This document shows, piece after piece, positions 42,136 to 51,144 of a stretch of DNA of 64,000 nt. Within the stretch, counting starts at the first letter, position 1; each line of letters begins with the position of its first letter. The DNA comes from JAGOPY01 sp046484945 (lineage in GTDB: Bacteria > Bacteroidota > Bacteroidia > Bacteroidales > JAGOPY01), in assembly GCA_046484945.1 (NCBI GenBank), contig JAWOHY010000026.1:3233-67232 (forward strand). The letters are read 5' to 3'. A program made the translations under genes and the position numbers. The notes beneath the pieces are model-generated. The model ran no database searches. It saw nothing but the letters and a program-made list of their open reading frames with translations, and was not told the DNA's origin.

Positions 42136-43965
42136 ATGGCTGATATCATACAACTTCTCCCCGACTCTGTAGCCAACCAGATTGCCGCCGGCGAGGTTAT
42201 CCTTCGCCCGGCGTCTGCTGTGAAGGAATTGCTGGAGAATGCCGTCGATGCGGGCGCCACGGAGATCAACCTGATCATCAAAGACGCCGGCAAAACCCTG
42301 ATACAGGTGGTGGATAACGGCAGCGGCATGACCGAAAGGGATGCCCGCATGTCGTTCGAGCGGCATGCCACCAGTAAGATCAGACAGGCCAACGACCTTT
42401 TTGCCATCCGTACGCTGGGTTTCCGCGGGGAAGCGCTTGCCTCGATCGCTGCCATCGCACAAATAGAAATGAGGACCCGCAGGCAGGAAGATGAACTGGG
42501 CACACTTATCGAAATAGAAGGTTCGCGGGTAAAAAAACAGGAAAACTGCAGTTGTTCCGTCGGGACATCGATCCAGGTAAAGAACCTGTTCTTCAATGTG
42601 CCGGCCAGGCGTAGCTTTCTGAAAACGGAAACGGCTGAGTTCAAACATATCGTCGATGAGTTTTTCAGGGTCGCGCTCGTCCGGAACAATATCCGGTTCA
42701 CTTTCCACCAGAACCAGAAAATCCTTTACCAGCTGGCACCAGGAACCAGGAAACAACGGGTCATCGCCCTTTTTGGCTCAAGCTACCAGGAAAGGCTGAT
42801 GAATGTGGAACACATTTCAGAGGCAATGTCGGTTACAGGCTTCATCGGCAAGCCCGAATTTGCCAGGAAAACCAAAGGAGAACAGTACTTCTTTGTCAAC
42901 GACAGGTACATTCGCCATCCGTACCTGCATCACTCCGTTGAAAATGCGTATCGCGAGCTGATTCCCCACGATACGGTTCCCAGTTATTTTATCTACATCG
43001 AAACCGACCCCGGAACCATCGATATCAACATTCACCCGACCAAGACGGAGGTGAATTTCATGGATAACAAAGTGATCTACGCTGTCATCCGGGCGGCCAT
43101 CAGGCAGACATTAGGGCTTCATAATATTATCGATACGATCAACTTCGACGTTGAAAAGAGCCTGGATTTCGGGCCACCTCCCCCGGGGTACGAAATAAAA
43201 AACCCGTTCGATGTGCCGCCCACTGATTTCAATCCATTCGAGTCATCCGACGGAAAAAGCACAGCCATTGAGAAGGGCTGGTTCAGAAAACCGGCTACCG
43301 GTTGGGAGAAACTGTTGGAAAAACCTGATAAAGAAGCGGATGAACTGTCACCCGGGCTCATACCGGATGAAGATGACAGTACCGGAGGGATCAAATTATT
43401 AAAAGAGCATGTCTTTCAGTTTCAAAACCGCTACATCGTCAGCATGATCAAAACAGGTCTGATGGTCATTGACCAGCAAAGGGCGCAGGAAAGGATACTG
43501 TACGACCGTTATCTTGACCAGATCAGGCAGCAAAGCCAGGTTGTGCAGCAGGAATTGTTCCCGATGCAGGTCTCTTTTTCCCCGGGTGACGCCGGACTGC
43601 TGGATGAGATCATGGGTGAGCTGAACGTTCTCGGCTTTCATCTGAACAAACTGGGACAGCATACGTTTGTAGTAACAGGGACGCCATCCGGCATCGCCGA
43701 GAACGACCTTCAACCGTTAATTGAAGGGTTCCTGCAACAATACAAGCGAAACATGGCAGACCTGGATCTGGATAAAAGCACTAATTTAGCCCGTTCGCTT
43801 TCTCGCAGCATGGCTGTGAAATTGAACAGGCAGTTGCACCCGGAGGAAATGATCCATCTGATCAGCGAGCTGTTCTCCACATCGGTGCCGGAACAAACCC
43901 CGGAAGGGAAAAGGATCTTTACCGTGATAACACAGGAAAACATACATCAGCTCTTAAACCGTTAA
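42136..43965 (+). CDS. mutL: DNA mismatch repair protein MutL
   Basis: 609 residues. The N-terminal GHKL ATPase shows NQIAAGEVILRPASAVKELL, DAGATEINL, DNGSGM and TLGFRGEALASI. A linker (about 340-425) precedes the dimerisation domain. The endonuclease motif DQHA-x2-E-x4-E of self-nicking MutL proteins reads DQQRAQERILYD here. The C-terminal Cys-containing motifs are replaced (SRSMAVK and TPEGKR). It therefore probably lacks intrinsic nuclease activity, as in E. coli MutL. It is the second gene of a six-gene operon that also carries uvrB. Confidence 0.95.
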   Translation: MADIIQLLPDSVANQIAAGEVILRPASAVKELLENAVDAGATEINLIIKDAGKTLIQVVDNGSGMTERDARMSFERHATSKIRQANDLFAIRTLGFRGEALASIAAIAQIEMRTRRQEDELGTLIEIEGSRVKKQENCSCSVGTSIQVKNLFFNVPARRSFLKTETAEFKHIVDEFFRVALVRNNIRFTFHQNQKILYQLAPGTRKQRVIALFGSSYQERLMNVEHISEAMSVTGFIGKPEFARKTKGEQYFFVNDRYIRHPYLHHSVENAYRELIPHDTVPSYFIYIETDPGTIDINIHPTKTEVNFMDNKVIYAVIRAAIRQTLGLHNIIDTINFDVEKSLDFGPPPPGYEIKNPFDVPPTDFNPFESSDGKSTAIEKGWFRKPATGWEKLLEKPDKEADELSPGLIPDEDDSTGGIKLLKEHVFQFQNRYIVSMIKTGLMVIDQQRAQERILYDRYLDQIRQQSQVVQQELFPMQVSFSPGDAGLLDEIMGELNVLGFHLNKLGQHTFVVTGTPSGIAENDLQPLIEGFLQQYKRNMADLDLDKSTNLARSLSRSMAVKLNRQLHPEEMIHLISELFSTSVPEQTPEGKRIFTVITQENIHQLLNR

Positions 43966-43978
43966 ACAGAAGTAAGAT

Positions 43979-44830
43979 ATGTCAGATCAATTCAGGCCCA
44001 GGGGCTTCACACTGCTTCCGACGGTAGTTAAAAACCTGCTGATCATTAACATTCTGATGTTTCTTGCCCAGATAGCCGTCGGCAAGTCGTTTAATATCGG
44101 GCTGGAAGACATACTGGGACTGCATTATTTCGCCAGTCAGGCTTTCAAGCCCTGGCAGATCATTACCTATATGTTCCTGCATGGCGATTTCATGCACCTG
44201 CTATTCAACATGTTTGCCCTCTGGATGTTTGGCTACGCCCTTGAAAATGTCTGGGGAGCCCGTCGTTTTCTATTCTACTATTTTGTTACCGGTATCGGTG
44301 CCGCCGCTGTCCATTATTTTGTCATATTTCTGCAAATCAATCCAACGATAGTGGAACTGAACCAGGTGATTGCCAGCGGTGATGCAGTAGCCATTTTTAA
44401 TTTTGTCGGACAGCACCAGTTCAGGATAAGCCAGTACTCAGGAGAGATTTATTTTCAATTCAATAAATTCCAGCTGGCGCTGGCTGAACTGAACGTCAAC
44501 CCGGAAAGCCGGGAGTCGTTGCAAATCGCCAAAAATTTCCTGGTTGATTACCGGGAGTATTTTCTCAACCTGCCGAATGTGATCGGCGCCTCAGGGGCCG
44601 TTTTCGGGATCCTGCTGGCCTTCGGCATGCTGTTCCCCAATGCGTTGATATACATCTATTTCCTCTTTCCTATCAAGGCCAAATATTTCGTGATCATATA
44701 CGGAGCCATTGAGCTTTATTACGGTTTCAGCGGAAGCGGATCCAACATCGCCCATTTTGCCCACCTCGGGGGTATGATCTTCGGGTTTTTCCTCATTCAA
44801 TACTGGAAGAAAAAAGGCAGACTATATTAA
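43979..44830 (+). CDS. Rhomboid family intramembrane serine protease (first of two)
   Basis: 283 residues. Features are HxxxN in HGDFMHLLFNMFALWMFG, the catalytic Ser in VIGASGAVFGILLA and the catalytic His in FAHLGGMIFGFFL. About 85 polar residues are inserted between the third helix (VHYFVIF) and the catalytic GASG. All catalytic residues are present, so it should be active on membrane-anchored substrates. It lies 13 bp after mutL and 4 bp before a second rhomboid gene. Confidence 0.92.
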   Translation: MSDQFRPRGFTLLPTVVKNLLIINILMFLAQIAVGKSFNIGLEDILGLHYFASQAFKPWQIITYMFLHGDFMHLLFNMFALWMFGYALENVWGARRFLFYYFVTGIGAAAVHYFVIFLQINPTIVELNQVIASGDAVAIFNFVGQHQFRISQYSGEIYFQFNKFQLALAELNVNPESRESLQIAKNFLVDYREYFLNLPNVIGASGAVFGILLAFGMLFPNALIYIYFLFPIKAKYFVIIYGAIELYYGFSGSGSNIAHFAHLGGMIFGFFLIQYWKKKGRLY

Positions 44831-44834
44831 TCCC

Positions 44835-45728
44835 ATGATCTATCAGCAACGAAATCCAATGGAAGAGATCGGGCGTTATTTCAGATCGCCCGCCATTTTG
44901 CCCCGGCTTATTCTCATCAATATCGCCATCTGGCTGCTGATCGCCGTGGCACGGGTTTTCTCATTCCTCTTCAATATTCCCGATTCAACCGTCGGTGATG
45001 CCATTGCCGACTATCTGGCGCTACCCGCTAAAATCAGCACGCTGCTGAGCAGGCCGTGGACACTGGCAACTTATATGTTCCTGCATATAAGTTTTTTTCA
45101 CATTCTGTTCAATATGCTCTGGCTCTATTGGTTTGGTAAAATATTCCAGGAATTTCTGCGGTCGAAGCAATTGTTATTTGTTTATATCGCGGGCGGTTTG
45201 TCAGGCGGCTTGCTGTATATCTTGTTTTACAATGTTTTTCCCGTCTTCAGAATGACGGTCGATCAGAGCGTTGCCCTGGGCGCATCGGCCTCGGTCATGG
45301 CCATTGTGACAGGCATTGCAGTGTATGTACCCGGGTATGCCTTGAATATGCTGTTGTTCGGACGGGTCAGGATCATCTACATTGCCGCCATCTTGTTTGT
45401 CCTTGATTTTTTCATGATCCGTTCCTCTAATGCCGGCGGTCATATCGCTCATATCGGCGGCGCTTTGTTCGGGTTGCTGTTTGCTTTGTCGCTGCGGAAA
45501 GGATTTAGCTTTAAAAGGGTTTCCAACCCTTTCCGCAGACGAAGGAAGACCTTCCGTCCAGGAATAAAGTACCCTAACGAACGACCGCTCAGCGATGATG
45601 AATTCAACTTACGAAAGGCGGCCAGGGAAAAAAGGATCAATATGATCCTCGAAAAAATAAAAAAATCCGGCTATGAAAGCCTGAGCGAAGAAGATAAGGA
45701 GATCCTGTTTCGGGCAGGAAAGAAATAG
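44835..45728 (+). CDS. Rhomboid family intramembrane serine protease (second of two)
   Basis: 297 residues. The rhomboid core is LHISFFHILFNMLWLYWFG, the catalytic Ser region ALGASASVMAIV and the catalytic His region HIAHIGGALFGLL. A basic cytoplasmic C-terminal tail (residues about 218-297) follows. The tail codons SFKRVSNPFRRRR contain a 13-mer identical to the galK palindrome core, so the tail probably acquired sequence there. The two adjacent rhomboids are only moderately alike, so this is an old duplication or a conserved pair. Confidence 0.92.
   Translation: MIYQQRNPMEEIGRYFRSPAILPRLILINIAIWLLIAVARVFSFLFNIPDSTVGDAIADYLALPAKISTLLSRPWTLATYMFLHISFFHILFNMLWLYWFGKIFQEFLRSKQLLFVYIAGGLSGGLLYILFYNVFPVFRMTVDQSVALGASASVMAIVTGIAVYVPGYALNMLLFGRVRIIYIAAILFVLDFFMIRSSNAGGHIAHIGGALFGLLFALSLRKGFSFKRVSNPFRRRRKTFRPGIKYPNERPLSDDEFNLRKAAREKRINMILEKIKKSGYESLSEEDKEILFRAGKK
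45492..45538. repeat. Inverted repeat with the galK-type 13-mer inside the rhomboid gene
   Basis: CTGCGGAAAGG (45,492-45,502) and CCTTTCCGCAG (45,528-45,538) are perfect 11-bp inverted arms. The right arm overlaps GGGTTTCCAACCC (45,517-45,529), the same 13-mer as in the galK palindrome. Confidence 0.85.
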
Positions 45729-45734
45729 CGAAAA

Positions 45735-45769
45735 GGTTTAAGGTTTAAGGTTTAAGGTTCAAGGTTTAA
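45735..45769. repeat. AGGTTTA heptamer repeat (5 units)
   Basis: Five contiguous 7-bp units of AGGTTTA (one AGGTTCA) lie between the second rhomboid stop and the EEP hydrolase start. Confidence 0.85.
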
Positions 45770-45776
45770 GTGTTCG

Positions 45777-46898
45777 ATGTTCAATGCTTCGATGAAATTA
45801 GGATGGTTTGGTCGGTTCATGCTGGGATTGAATTTCTTTTTCATTCTCCTGTTATTATTATCGCATCTGTCGGTTCATGTCAGCCCTGCCAAGATCTGGC
45901 TGCTTCCGTTCTTCGGGCTGCTATATCCTTATCTGGTCCTGGTGAACATCTTTTTTATCGCCTGGTGGCTTTTAAAAACGAGATGGCTGTTTATTCTCTC
46001 ATTGATTGTCCTGCTTATCGGATGGGACCATTTCGGCCGTACTTTTCGGTTGACTGCCCCTCAGGTGCCTGCTGAAGAAATTCAATCACACCAGCTTTTA
46101 AGCTTCAACGTTAAAAACTTATCCAATGAAAACGTTGTCCTTTTGAATAAAGATATCCGGAACCAGGTTATTGATTATCTGCGCGATGCAGATCCTGACC
46201 TGATGTGCCTGCAGGAATTCCTGGTCATGCATCCCGATCCGCATTCTTTTGTTGATTCCTGTTCCAGGCTATTCAGGATGCCTTATCATGCCTATGCCCG
46301 ATACAATGAACAGTCCAAAAGGCAGGTGGATGCCATCATCATTTTTTCCCGTTTGCCCATCATCAATTCTGATCGCATCCCCTTTGATGAATCGCACAAC
46401 CTGGGTGTTTTTGCCGACCTGCTGATGTTTAATGACACCGTCAGGCTTATGAATGTGCACCTGGAATCTGTCAGGCTCAAACATGAGGACTACCGTTTCA
46501 TTTCCGGGTTTGATTTTCAGTTTGAGGAGAGGGAGGGCCTGAGGGACGGCGTCCGTCAGATCTTCAGGAAGTTAAGGCTGGCCTATACCAAAAGGGCCTT
46601 TCAGGTGGAACGGCTTTCGGAGATGATCCGGAAATCGCCTTACCCGGTGATCCTTTGCGGCGATTTCAACGACACCCCCACCTCATATGCCTATCAGCGA
46701 ATGACCCGTGAACTGGTCGATGGGTTCCGTGAAAGCGGACGCGGATTTGGAAATACCTATGCCGGAATACTGCCTTCTTTCAGGATCGATTATATTTTGT
46801 ATGATAAGATGTTCACATCTTACACATTCCGCCGTGACCTGATCCAATTATCGGACCACTATCCCATTTCATGCCTGATAAGTAAAAGAATTCTTTAA
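45777..46898 (+). CDS. Membrane-anchored endonuclease/exonuclease/phosphatase family protein
   Basis: 373 residues. The start at 45,777 is used; an ATG at 45,792 is equally possible. Three N-terminal membrane helices (to about residue 90) precede an EEP domain. Visible EEP motifs are LSFNVKNL, MCLQEF (Glu), MNVHLESV, LCGDFNDTPTSYAY (Asp and Asn), RIDYILYD and SDHYPISC. The domain may hydrolyse phosphodiesters of nucleic acids, phosphoinositides or sphingomyelin-like lipids. The stop TAA overlaps the uvrB ATG by one base. Confidence 0.85.
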   Translation: MFNASMKLGWFGRFMLGLNFFFILLLLLSHLSVHVSPAKIWLLPFFGLLYPYLVLVNIFFIAWWLLKTRWLFILSLIVLLIGWDHFGRTFRLTAPQVPAEEIQSHQLLSFNVKNLSNENVVLLNKDIRNQVIDYLRDADPDLMCLQEFLVMHPDPHSFVDSCSRLFRMPYHAYARYNEQSKRQVDAIIIFSRLPIINSDRIPFDESHNLGVFADLLMFNDTVRLMNVHLESVRLKHEDYRFISGFDFQFEEREGLRDGVRQIFRKLRLAYTKRAFQVERLSEMIRKSPYPVILCGDFNDTPTSYAYQRMTRELVDGFRESGRGFGNTYAGILPSFRIDYILYDKMFTSYTFRRDLIQLSDHYPISCLISKRIL

Positions 46899-48940
46899 TG
46901 GACTTCAAGCTGATATCTGATTTTTCACCTACCGGCGACCAGCCGGATGCCATCCGGCAGTTGGTGGAAGGTTTGAACCGTGGGGACGAGGCGCAGGTCC
47001 TGCTGGGTGTAACAGGTTCCGGAAAAACCTTCACTGTCGCCAATGTTATCACACAGGTGAACCGGCCCACCCTGGTGCTGAGCCATAACAAAACGCTGGC
47101 GGCACAGCTCTATGGTGAGTTTAAACAGTTTTTCCCCGATAATGCCGTTGAATATTTCGTATCGTATTATGACTATTACCAGCCTGAGGCTTATTTGCCG
47201 GTAACAAACACTTATATTGAAAAGGATCTTTCGATCAATGATGAGATCGAAAAGCTCCGGCTGAGCACTTCATCATCCTTATTATCAGGCAGAAGGGATG
47301 TGATCGTGGTATCATCTGTTTCCTGTATTTTCGGCATTGGCAACCCTGATGACTTTACCAGCAATGTTGTCAGGGTGAAGGTTGGCGACCGGCTGAGCCG
47401 CAACCGGCTGCTCTATTCGCTGGTGGATGCCCTGTATTCCAGGACGGAGACCGATTTTGGCAGGGGCCGGTTCCGTGTCAGGGGCGACAGTGTTGATATT
47501 TTCCCGGCCTACACCGACTTTGCATACCGTATCATCTTTTTTGGCGATGAGATCGAAAGCATCGAGTCGTTCAACCCGCTCAACGGCTTTCGCCTGGATC
47601 AGCACAGCGGGGTCACCATATTCCCGGCCAATATTTTTGTCACCTCACAGGATAAAATGAAAGAGGCATTACGGGAGATTGAGGAAGATGCCTGGAAACA
47701 GGCGGCATACTTCAGGGAAACAGGCAAGGTGTTGGAAGCCAAGCGGCTGGAGGAACGGGTGGCCTATGATGTGGAGATGATGCGGGAGCTGGGCTACTGC
47801 TCCGGCATCGAGAACTACTCGCGGTATTTTGATGGCCGGGCGCCAGGTACGCGGCCGTTCTGCCTGATGGACTATTTCCCGGATGACTACCTGCTGGTGA
47901 TCGACGAGAGCCATGTGACCATCCCGCAGATCAGGGCGATGTACGGCGGCGACCGTTCCCGCAAACAAACCCTGGTAGAATATGGATTCAGGCTGCCTTC
48001 GGCACTGGATAACAGGCCGTTGAAATTCGACGAGTTTGAATCGATCGTCAGCCAGGTGATCTTTGTCAGCGCCACCCCTGCCGACTACGAGCTGCAGAAA
48101 ACGGGCGGGGTGGTGGTTGACCAGCTGATCCGACCCACCGGCCTGCTGGATCCCGTCATCGAGATCAGGCCCAGCCAGACCCAGATCGATGACCTGCTGG
48201 ATGAAATCGACCGGACGGTGAAAAAAGGGAGCCGGGTGCTGGTAACCACGCTCACGAAAAGGATGGCAGAGGAACTGACCAAATACCTCGGCCGGTTGAA
48301 TGTAAAGAGCCGTTACATTCATGCAGAGGTTGAAACGCTGCAAAGGGTGGAGATCATGCGCGACCTGCGGCTGGGGGAATTCGATGTGCTGGTTGGGGTG
48401 AACCTGCTCCGGGAGGGGCTTGACCTGCCCGAAGTGTCGCTGGTGGCCATCCTGGATGCCGACAAAGAAGGCTTTTTACGATCGGAACGGTCGCTGACCC
48501 AAACCGCAGGCAGGGCCGCCAGGAACATCGACAGCCGGGTGATCATGTACGCCGATAAGATCACCGATTCGATGCGGAAGACCATCGATGAAACCAACCG
48601 GAGACGGGAAAAACAACTGGCTCATAACATAGCCCATAACATCACTCCCACTCCAATTATCAAAACGGTCGAAAATATCCTGGGGCAAACCGCCGTGGCC
48701 GATTCCAGGAAGAAAGAACCTCAGCCATACATTGAAAAGCAAAAAACCGACATCGCTGCCGATCCTGTTTTAGGGTACATGACAGATGAACAACTCACCA
48801 AATCCATAGCGGACCTGCGAAAGGAAATTGAGAAAACGGTGAAAGAACTCGACTTTGTCAATGCAGCCAAACTGAGAGACGAAATGTATGCCCTGGAAGA
48901 TTATCTGAAAGAGAGAAACGCTGATAAAAGAGAAAAGTGA
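46898..48940 (+). CDS. uvrB: Excinuclease ABC subunit B
   Basis: 680 residues. This is the damage-verifying helicase of nucleotide excision repair. Walker A is GVTGSGKTFTVANVI (about residue 36-50). The beta-hairpin region is YFVSYYDYYQPEAYLP. It also has VIDESHVTIPQIRAMYGGDR, helicase motif GVNLLREGLDLPEV, and motif VI QTAGRAARN. The UVR motif for UvrC contact is at the end (EIEKTVKELDFVNAAKLRDE). It overlaps the EEP gene by one base. Its stop codon lies in a 7-bp repeat, with cysQ starting 19 bp later. Confidence 0.97.
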   Translation: MDFKLISDFSPTGDQPDAIRQLVEGLNRGDEAQVLLGVTGSGKTFTVANVITQVNRPTLVLSHNKTLAAQLYGEFKQFFPDNAVEYFVSYYDYYQPEAYLPVTNTYIEKDLSINDEIEKLRLSTSSSLLSGRRDVIVVSSVSCIFGIGNPDDFTSNVVRVKVGDRLSRNRLLYSLVDALYSRTETDFGRGRFRVRGDSVDIFPAYTDFAYRIIFFGDEIESIESFNPLNGFRLDQHSGVTIFPANIFVTSQDKMKEALREIEEDAWKQAAYFRETGKVLEAKRLEERVAYDVEMMRELGYCSGIENYSRYFDGRAPGTRPFCLMDYFPDDYLLVIDESHVTIPQIRAMYGGDRSRKQTLVEYGFRLPSALDNRPLKFDEFESIVSQVIFVSATPADYELQKTGGVVVDQLIRPTGLLDPVIEIRPSQTQIDDLLDEIDRTVKKGSRVLVTTLTKRMAEELTKYLGRLNVKSRYIHAEVETLQRVEIMRDLRLGEFDVLVGVNLLREGLDLPEVSLVAILDADKEGFLRSERSLTQTAGRAARNIDSRVIMYADKITDSMRKTIDETNRRREKQLAHNIAHNITPTPIIKTVENILGQTAVADSRKKEPQPYIEKQKTDIAADPVLGYMTDEQLTKSIADLRKEIEKTVKELDFVNAAKLRDEMYALEDYLKERNADKREK

Positions 48941-48953
48941 AAAGAGAAAAGTG
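48926..48953. repeat. AAAAGAG/AAAAGTG heptamer repeat across the uvrB stop
   Basis: Four contiguous 7-bp units, alternating AAAAGAG and AAAAGTG, span the last uvrB codons, its TGA stop and the GTG that could start cysQ. Confidence 0.8.
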
Positions 48954-48959
48954 AATGTT

Positions 48960-49760
48960 ATGCGTGAAAATGAACTATTGGCAACAGCAATCCTTGCTGC
49001 GGTTAAGGCTGGGGAAGAGATCATCCGGGTTTACCAGCTTGATTTCAGCGTAGAATACAAAACCGATAACAGTCCCCTGACCATGGCCGACAAAGCGGCA
49101 CACGAAGCTATCACGGAGATATTGTCAATGACCGGGATTCCGGTACTGAGCGAAGAGGGCAAGAAAATGCAACATGCAGAACGGAAAGGGTGGAAACGCT
49201 TCTGGCTTGTCGACCCGCTGGATGGCACCAAAGAGTTTATCAAAAGAAACGGCGACTTTACGGTCAATATCGCCTTAATGGATGAAAACAAGCCCGTTAT
49301 GGGGATTATTTATGTCCCTGTCAGTGGTATGTTATACTTTGCATCAAAGAGTGCAGGAGCTTACCGCATCCTCTTATCAGACAATAACACCTTTGATGTT
49401 GAGTTTATTATAAAAAGTGCCACGGGGCTACCTGTACCGCAGCCAAAAAGGAATTACACTGTTGTGGCCAGCCGGTCACACCTGTCAGATGAAACGATTC
49501 ACTTCATCGATGAACTGAAAAAAGAGACCCCTGAAATCGATTTCGTTTCTGTGGGGAGTTCCTTAAAGCTATGCCTGATCGCCGAAGGGAAAGCAGATCT
49601 TTATCCCCGCTTTGGCCCGACAATGGAATGGGATACTGCCGCCGGGCATGCCCTGGTCGAGATTTCGGGCGGATATCTCAAAAGGGCCGATAATGGCAAT
49701 CCATTGGATTACAATAAGGAAAACCTGTTGAACCCCTGGTTCATTGCCGGCAGGAATTAG
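48960..49760 (+). CDS. cysQ: 3'(2'),5'-bisphosphate nucleotidase CysQ
   Basis: 266 residues from the ATG at 48,960; the in-frame GTG at 48,951 lies in the repeat and is less likely. This inositol-monophosphatase-fold enzyme is expected to dephosphorylate PAP formed in sulfate assimilation or CoA turnover. Metal-site blocks are VLSEEGKK (Glu), WLVDPLDGTKEFIKRNGDFT (the Asp-Pro-Leu-Asp-Gly-Thr signature) and MEWDTAAGHALVEISGG. The CysQ-type KEFIKRNG after the signature separates it from SuhB. It is the last gene of the mutL operon. Confidence 0.9.
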   Translation: MRENELLATAILAAVKAGEEIIRVYQLDFSVEYKTDNSPLTMADKAAHEAITEILSMTGIPVLSEEGKKMQHAERKGWKRFWLVDPLDGTKEFIKRNGDFTVNIALMDENKPVMGIIYVPVSGMLYFASKSAGAYRILLSDNNTFDVEFIIKSATGLPVPQPKRNYTVVASRSHLSDETIHFIDELKKETPEIDFVSVGSSLKLCLIAEGKADLYPRFGPTMEWDTAAGHALVEISGGYLKRADNGNPLDYNKENLLNPWFIAGRN

Positions 49761-49775
49761 CCGGGCAACTGGAAA

Positions 49776-51122
49776 TTATTCCACTTCTAACAGCTCCACA
49801 TCAAATATCAATGTGGCGTAAGGCGGGATGACATTTCCGGCTCCCCTGTCCTTGTATGCCATACTGGAAGGGATGATCAAGGTAGCTTTCCCCCCTTCTT
49901 TCATCAGGGCAATGCCCTTATCCCATCCTTCAATCACAGCGCCCCGGCCGATAACAAACGTAATGGGCTCTCCCCTGTCGAAAGATGAATCGAACACATT
50001 CCCGTCGATCAATTTGCCGGTATAATGCACTTTCACATTCTGACCTTCCGCCGGCTGGGCTCCCGTACCCGCCTCTTTCTCGATGTACACCAGTCCGCCG
50101 GGCAATACAGTAGTTGGCGTTATATCATTGTCTTTCAAGAATTTCTGTAACAAAACTTCTTCTTCCTGTTCCTTTTTGGCCATATCAGCCTGTTTTTTCG
50201 CTTCGCTTTCGGCCTGCTTCTTTTCCCATTCATCCGGTGTGATCACATCCACCAGTTCGATTTCATAATACAATGAGGTGAATGGAGGAACAATCCCGTT
50301 ACCGGCACCCTGGGCACCAAAAGCCATGGATGAGGGCACAATGACATTGGCTTTCCCCCCTTCTCTCATAAGCCCCACTGCCTCCTGGAATCCCGGGTTT
50401 TCAAACTGGTTACCAAACTTGAATTCAATGGGTTCGCCGCGGTCCAACGTGGAAAAAAGCATATCCCTTCCCAGGATATAAACGGAAAAATGAGCTGAAA
50501 CATAATGGTCCGGCTGAGGTGGTAGCCCTTTGCCCCTTTTGGTTTCAATGTAAATAACACCCGATTCGGTAGGCTGTGCGGTGATATTATTCACGTCAAT
50601 GTATTTTTCAAGTACCCGCATCTCCTCTTCCTCCAGTTCCTTATTCCTGGCAAGGGTTTCAAGTTGCACTTCTTCTTCAGTCTGGATCTTCACCACAACA
50701 ATGTCAAAAAACAGATCCGTATCATCGGTCATGAAGTCTGGCAGAGAAGGCTGCTGGAAAGTGGTTTTAAAGAAGGGGCCTGCTTTCAGGATAAAGGTCC
50801 CGCTGTCACCCAGGGCAAAAAGCTGCAAAGCCTCATAAAAATCGCCTTCATAGGTAGGTTCGATAACGGGCAAAACAACAGGTTCAGGCATATTACGCCC
50901 ATCATACAAGATGGAATCCTTCAGGCCATATTGCAGGTCCAGCGTAACAATGCTGCCGATATGCACATGGGTGGTATCCTGGTTCTCCGGCGTGTAGATC
51001 TGATAGTAGATCCCTGTTTCTGTCTTTTTAAACCCGGGATGGTCACTCGTGCTGCAGGAAAGGACCAGGGCGGCCCCGATAGCCAGAATAAAGGCGGGGA
51101 TAAATAAATTTCTGAGGTTCAT
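49776..51122 (-). CDS. Lipoprotein with three FKBP-type peptidyl-prolyl isomerase domains
   Basis: 448 residues. The lipoprotein signal peptide ends GAALVLSC (Cys about residue 23). Three FKBP modules follow. The first (about 30-150) is degenerate. The second (about 195-300) has FGAQGAGNGIVPPFTSLYYEIELV. The third (about 345-448) is canonical with VKVHYTGKLIDGNVFDSS and IPPYATLIFDVELLEVE. A charged helical linker rich in K, E and A joins the second and third. It is presumably a periplasmic chaperone or isomerase. It lies 22 bp after a second FKBP lipoprotein gene. Confidence 0.88.
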   Translation of the reverse strand: MNLRNLFIPAFILAIGAALVLSCSTSDHPGFKKTETGIYYQIYTPENQDTTHVHIGSIVTLDLQYGLKDSILYDGRNMPEPVVLPVIEPTYEGDFYEALQLFALGDSGTFILKAGPFFKTTFQQPSLPDFMTDDTDLFFDIVVVKIQTEEEVQLETLARNKELEEEEMRVLEKYIDVNNITAQPTESGVIYIETKRGKGLPPQPDHYVSAHFSVYILGRDMLFSTLDRGEPIEFKFGNQFENPGFQEAVGLMREGGKANVIVPSSMAFGAQGAGNGIVPPFTSLYYEIELVDVITPDEWEKKQAESEAKKQADMAKKEQEEEVLLQKFLKDNDITPTTVLPGGLVYIEKEAGTGAQPAEGQNVKVHYTGKLIDGNVFDSSFDRGEPITFVIGRGAVIEGWDKGIALMKEGGKATLIIPSSMAYKDRGAGNVIPPYATLIFDVELLEVE

Positions 51123-51144
51123 ACAAGTTATAAATTAATGATTT

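Noticed and set aside
47669..48343. 224-codon minus-strand reading frame inside uvrB
   Set aside because: It lies antisense to conserved UvrB helicase motifs and shows no family match.
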